Source of the DNA: Chitinophagales bacterium
GTDB taxonomy: Bacteria > Bacteroidota > Bacteroidia > Chitinophagales > LD1
Reading direction: 5' to 3'
Assembly: GCA_019638515.1 (NCBI GenBank)
Contig: JAHBTS010000001.1
Location: 124,001 to 188,000, forward strand
Length of the DNA stretch: 64,000 bases
Shown here: positions 63,236 to 64,000 of the stretch, piece after piece
Layout: each line of letters starts with the position of its first letter
Numbering within the stretch: the first letter of the stretch is position 1
Notes under the pieces: model-generated
What the model was told of the DNA's origin: nothing
Database searches by the model: none
The model's input: only the letters and a program-made list of their open reading frames with translations
Made by a program: the position numbers and the translations under genes

Positions 63236-64000
63236 ATGAAGAATTCGCTTCTCATTCTGATGCTGTTGGTTTCATCCATAGCTATGCGCGCACAAATCTT
63301 TATTAATACGGGCAACGAAAATCTGGAAAAATATAAAAAAGAAAACCCTAACATCGAGATTTACGATGAAAATAAACATGGCAGCCAGCCCGAAAAAGCA
63401 CCTGCAACACAAAAGCCGGAAGCCGAAAAAGTAAAGCCTGCAGCCATTGCAGTTACTTCGCCTGCCGTTACAAAAAGTACCCCTGCCGAAACGCATACAG
63501 CTACTGTGCCAGCTGCACAACCAGAGGGAGCAGAATTGCCTCCTAATGCAGAACCTGGCAAATGCTATGCACGTTGCTTTATTTCCGACCAGTTTGAGTT
63601 TAAAGAAGAGCAAGTGGTAGATAAACCATTGAGCTATAAAACAGAGGTTATTCCAGCTGTATATGGAAAAGTTACCGATACCGTAGTATTAAGAAAATCG
63701 TATGTAAAGAAGGTGGTAACTCCGGCAGAATATGAAGTTACCAGCGAAGATGTTTTGGTAACTCCTGCCACTACCAAATGGCAAAAAGGAAAAGCAGATG
63801 CTTCGTGTTTAAGCGCAAACCCCGCAGATTGCCAAGTGTGGTGTTTGGTAGAAGTTCCGGCTGTTTACCGTAAAGTAACTAAAAAGGTATTAAAAACACC
63901 TGCTTCTTCAAGAGAAGAAACTATACCTGCCGAATTGAAATTTGTAGAGCGCAAAGTAGTGTTGGAAGCTGCCAAAACCAATAAAGTAGAAGTGCCTGCA
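63236..64000 (+). CDS. Secreted protein with PGKCYARC motif and PA-type repeats (partial, C-terminus outside window)
   Basis: The frame is open to the window edge (255 codons). A signal ends near AMRAQ; a Pro/Ala/Thr/Lys-rich stretch (about 50-108) follows. Then PGKCYARCFISDQFEF begins a region of repeated phrases such as IPAVYGKVTD and TPAEYEVTSED, and a second Cys-containing part SCLSANPADCQVWC. In related Bacteroidota, proteins with this start often carry an OmpA domain at the C-terminus; here that part is outside the window, so the call is tentative. Confidence 0.6.
   Translation, partial: MKNSLLILMLLVSSIAMRAQIFINTGNENLEKYKKENPNIEIYDENKHGSQPEKAPATQKPEAEKVKPAAIAVTSPAVTKSTPAETHTATVPAAQPEGAELPPNAEPGKCYARCFISDQFEFKEEQVVDKPLSYKTEVIPAVYGKVTDTVVLRKSYVKKVVTPAEYEVTSEDVLVTPATTKWQKGKADASCLSANPADCQVWCLVEVPAVYRKVTKKVLKTPASSREETIPAELKFVERKVVLEAAKTNKVEVPA

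Overview
The window is chromosomal DNA from a member of the Bacteroidota, most likely an uncultured lineage near Chitinophagales/Saprospirales/Sphingobacteriales (this placement is inference). Support comes from type IX secretion (T9SS) sorting domains of types A and B, a PorP/SprF-type protein, a PorE-like OmpA protein, DUF3127, DUF2480, a THX-type ribosomal peptide, FloA, the Bat (Bacteroides aerotolerance) operon, and Bacteroidota-style promoter boxes (TAnnTTTG). The DNA is AT-rich and densely coding on both strands. I found no rRNA, tRNA, CRISPR array, integrase, transposase or phage gene. It reads as ordinary chromosome, with a few lineage-specific surface and secretion genes.

Layout. 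1-1775: a LolA-like lipoprotein carrier (cut by the window edge) and lpdA on the minus strand. 1922-3199: a MacB/FtsX-type permease. 3340-9307: a plus-strand Bat operon (MoxR ATPase, DUF58 vWA protein, a BatD-like membrane protein, BatA, BatB, BatC) with start/stop overlaps. 9312-11081: purA and a STAS protein. 11399-12785: lpxA overlapping an ABC ATPase. 12798-19640: a minus-strand block with a zinc phospholipase/nuclease-like protein, an ALDH7 dehydrogenase, a lone 5'-nucleotidase C-terminal domain, an MFS transporter, a TssF-like type VI baseplate protein without its usual partners, and a Kazal lipoprotein. 19758-23749: prfC, an OmpR-type regulator, rnpA overlapping rpmH, a DUF218 lipoprotein and DUF3127.

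23942-32219 is the most distinctive locus. A 1780-residue secreted protein carries ten tandem PKD-like repeats and a type B T9SS C-terminal domain. It is followed by a TPR/beta-propeller/OmpA protein resembling PorE and by a PorP/SprF homologue, which suggests an adhesin with its own secretion and anchoring partners. 32238-45896 holds floA, a YjbR-type protein, an HxpB-like phosphatase, a type A T9SS cargo protein, a DUF2279 protein, ppk1, an ECF sigma factor, a glycosyltransferase, tgt, an LptF/LptG permease and a two-domain hydrolase.

46111-64000 contains a heptose-kinase-like GHMP kinase, clpX, ruvB, metG, DUF2480, a lytic transglycosylase, an Omp28-like lipoprotein, a THX peptide with a long basic tail, exodeoxyribonuclease III, a TonB-dependent receptor with a downstream lipoprotein, dinB, apaG, a small lipoprotein, a PAP2-like membrane protein, a DCC-family protein, udk, dapD and the start of a secreted Cys-containing repeat protein. 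Cell-envelope functions dominate: LPS (lpxA, LptF/G, heptose kinase), peptidoglycan (dapD, transglycosylase), lipoprotein sorting (LolA), T9SS cargo and a TonB receptor.

I did not find a clearly new multi-gene system. The best leads are the isolated TssF-like gene, the giant adhesin locus, the lactonase-like/hydrolase fusion, the rpmH/rnpA overlap, and a strikingly tight packing of convergent gene ends. Start codons were moved inward from the longest frame where a signal peptide or conserved N-terminus supported it. All family assignments come from reading motifs by eye.
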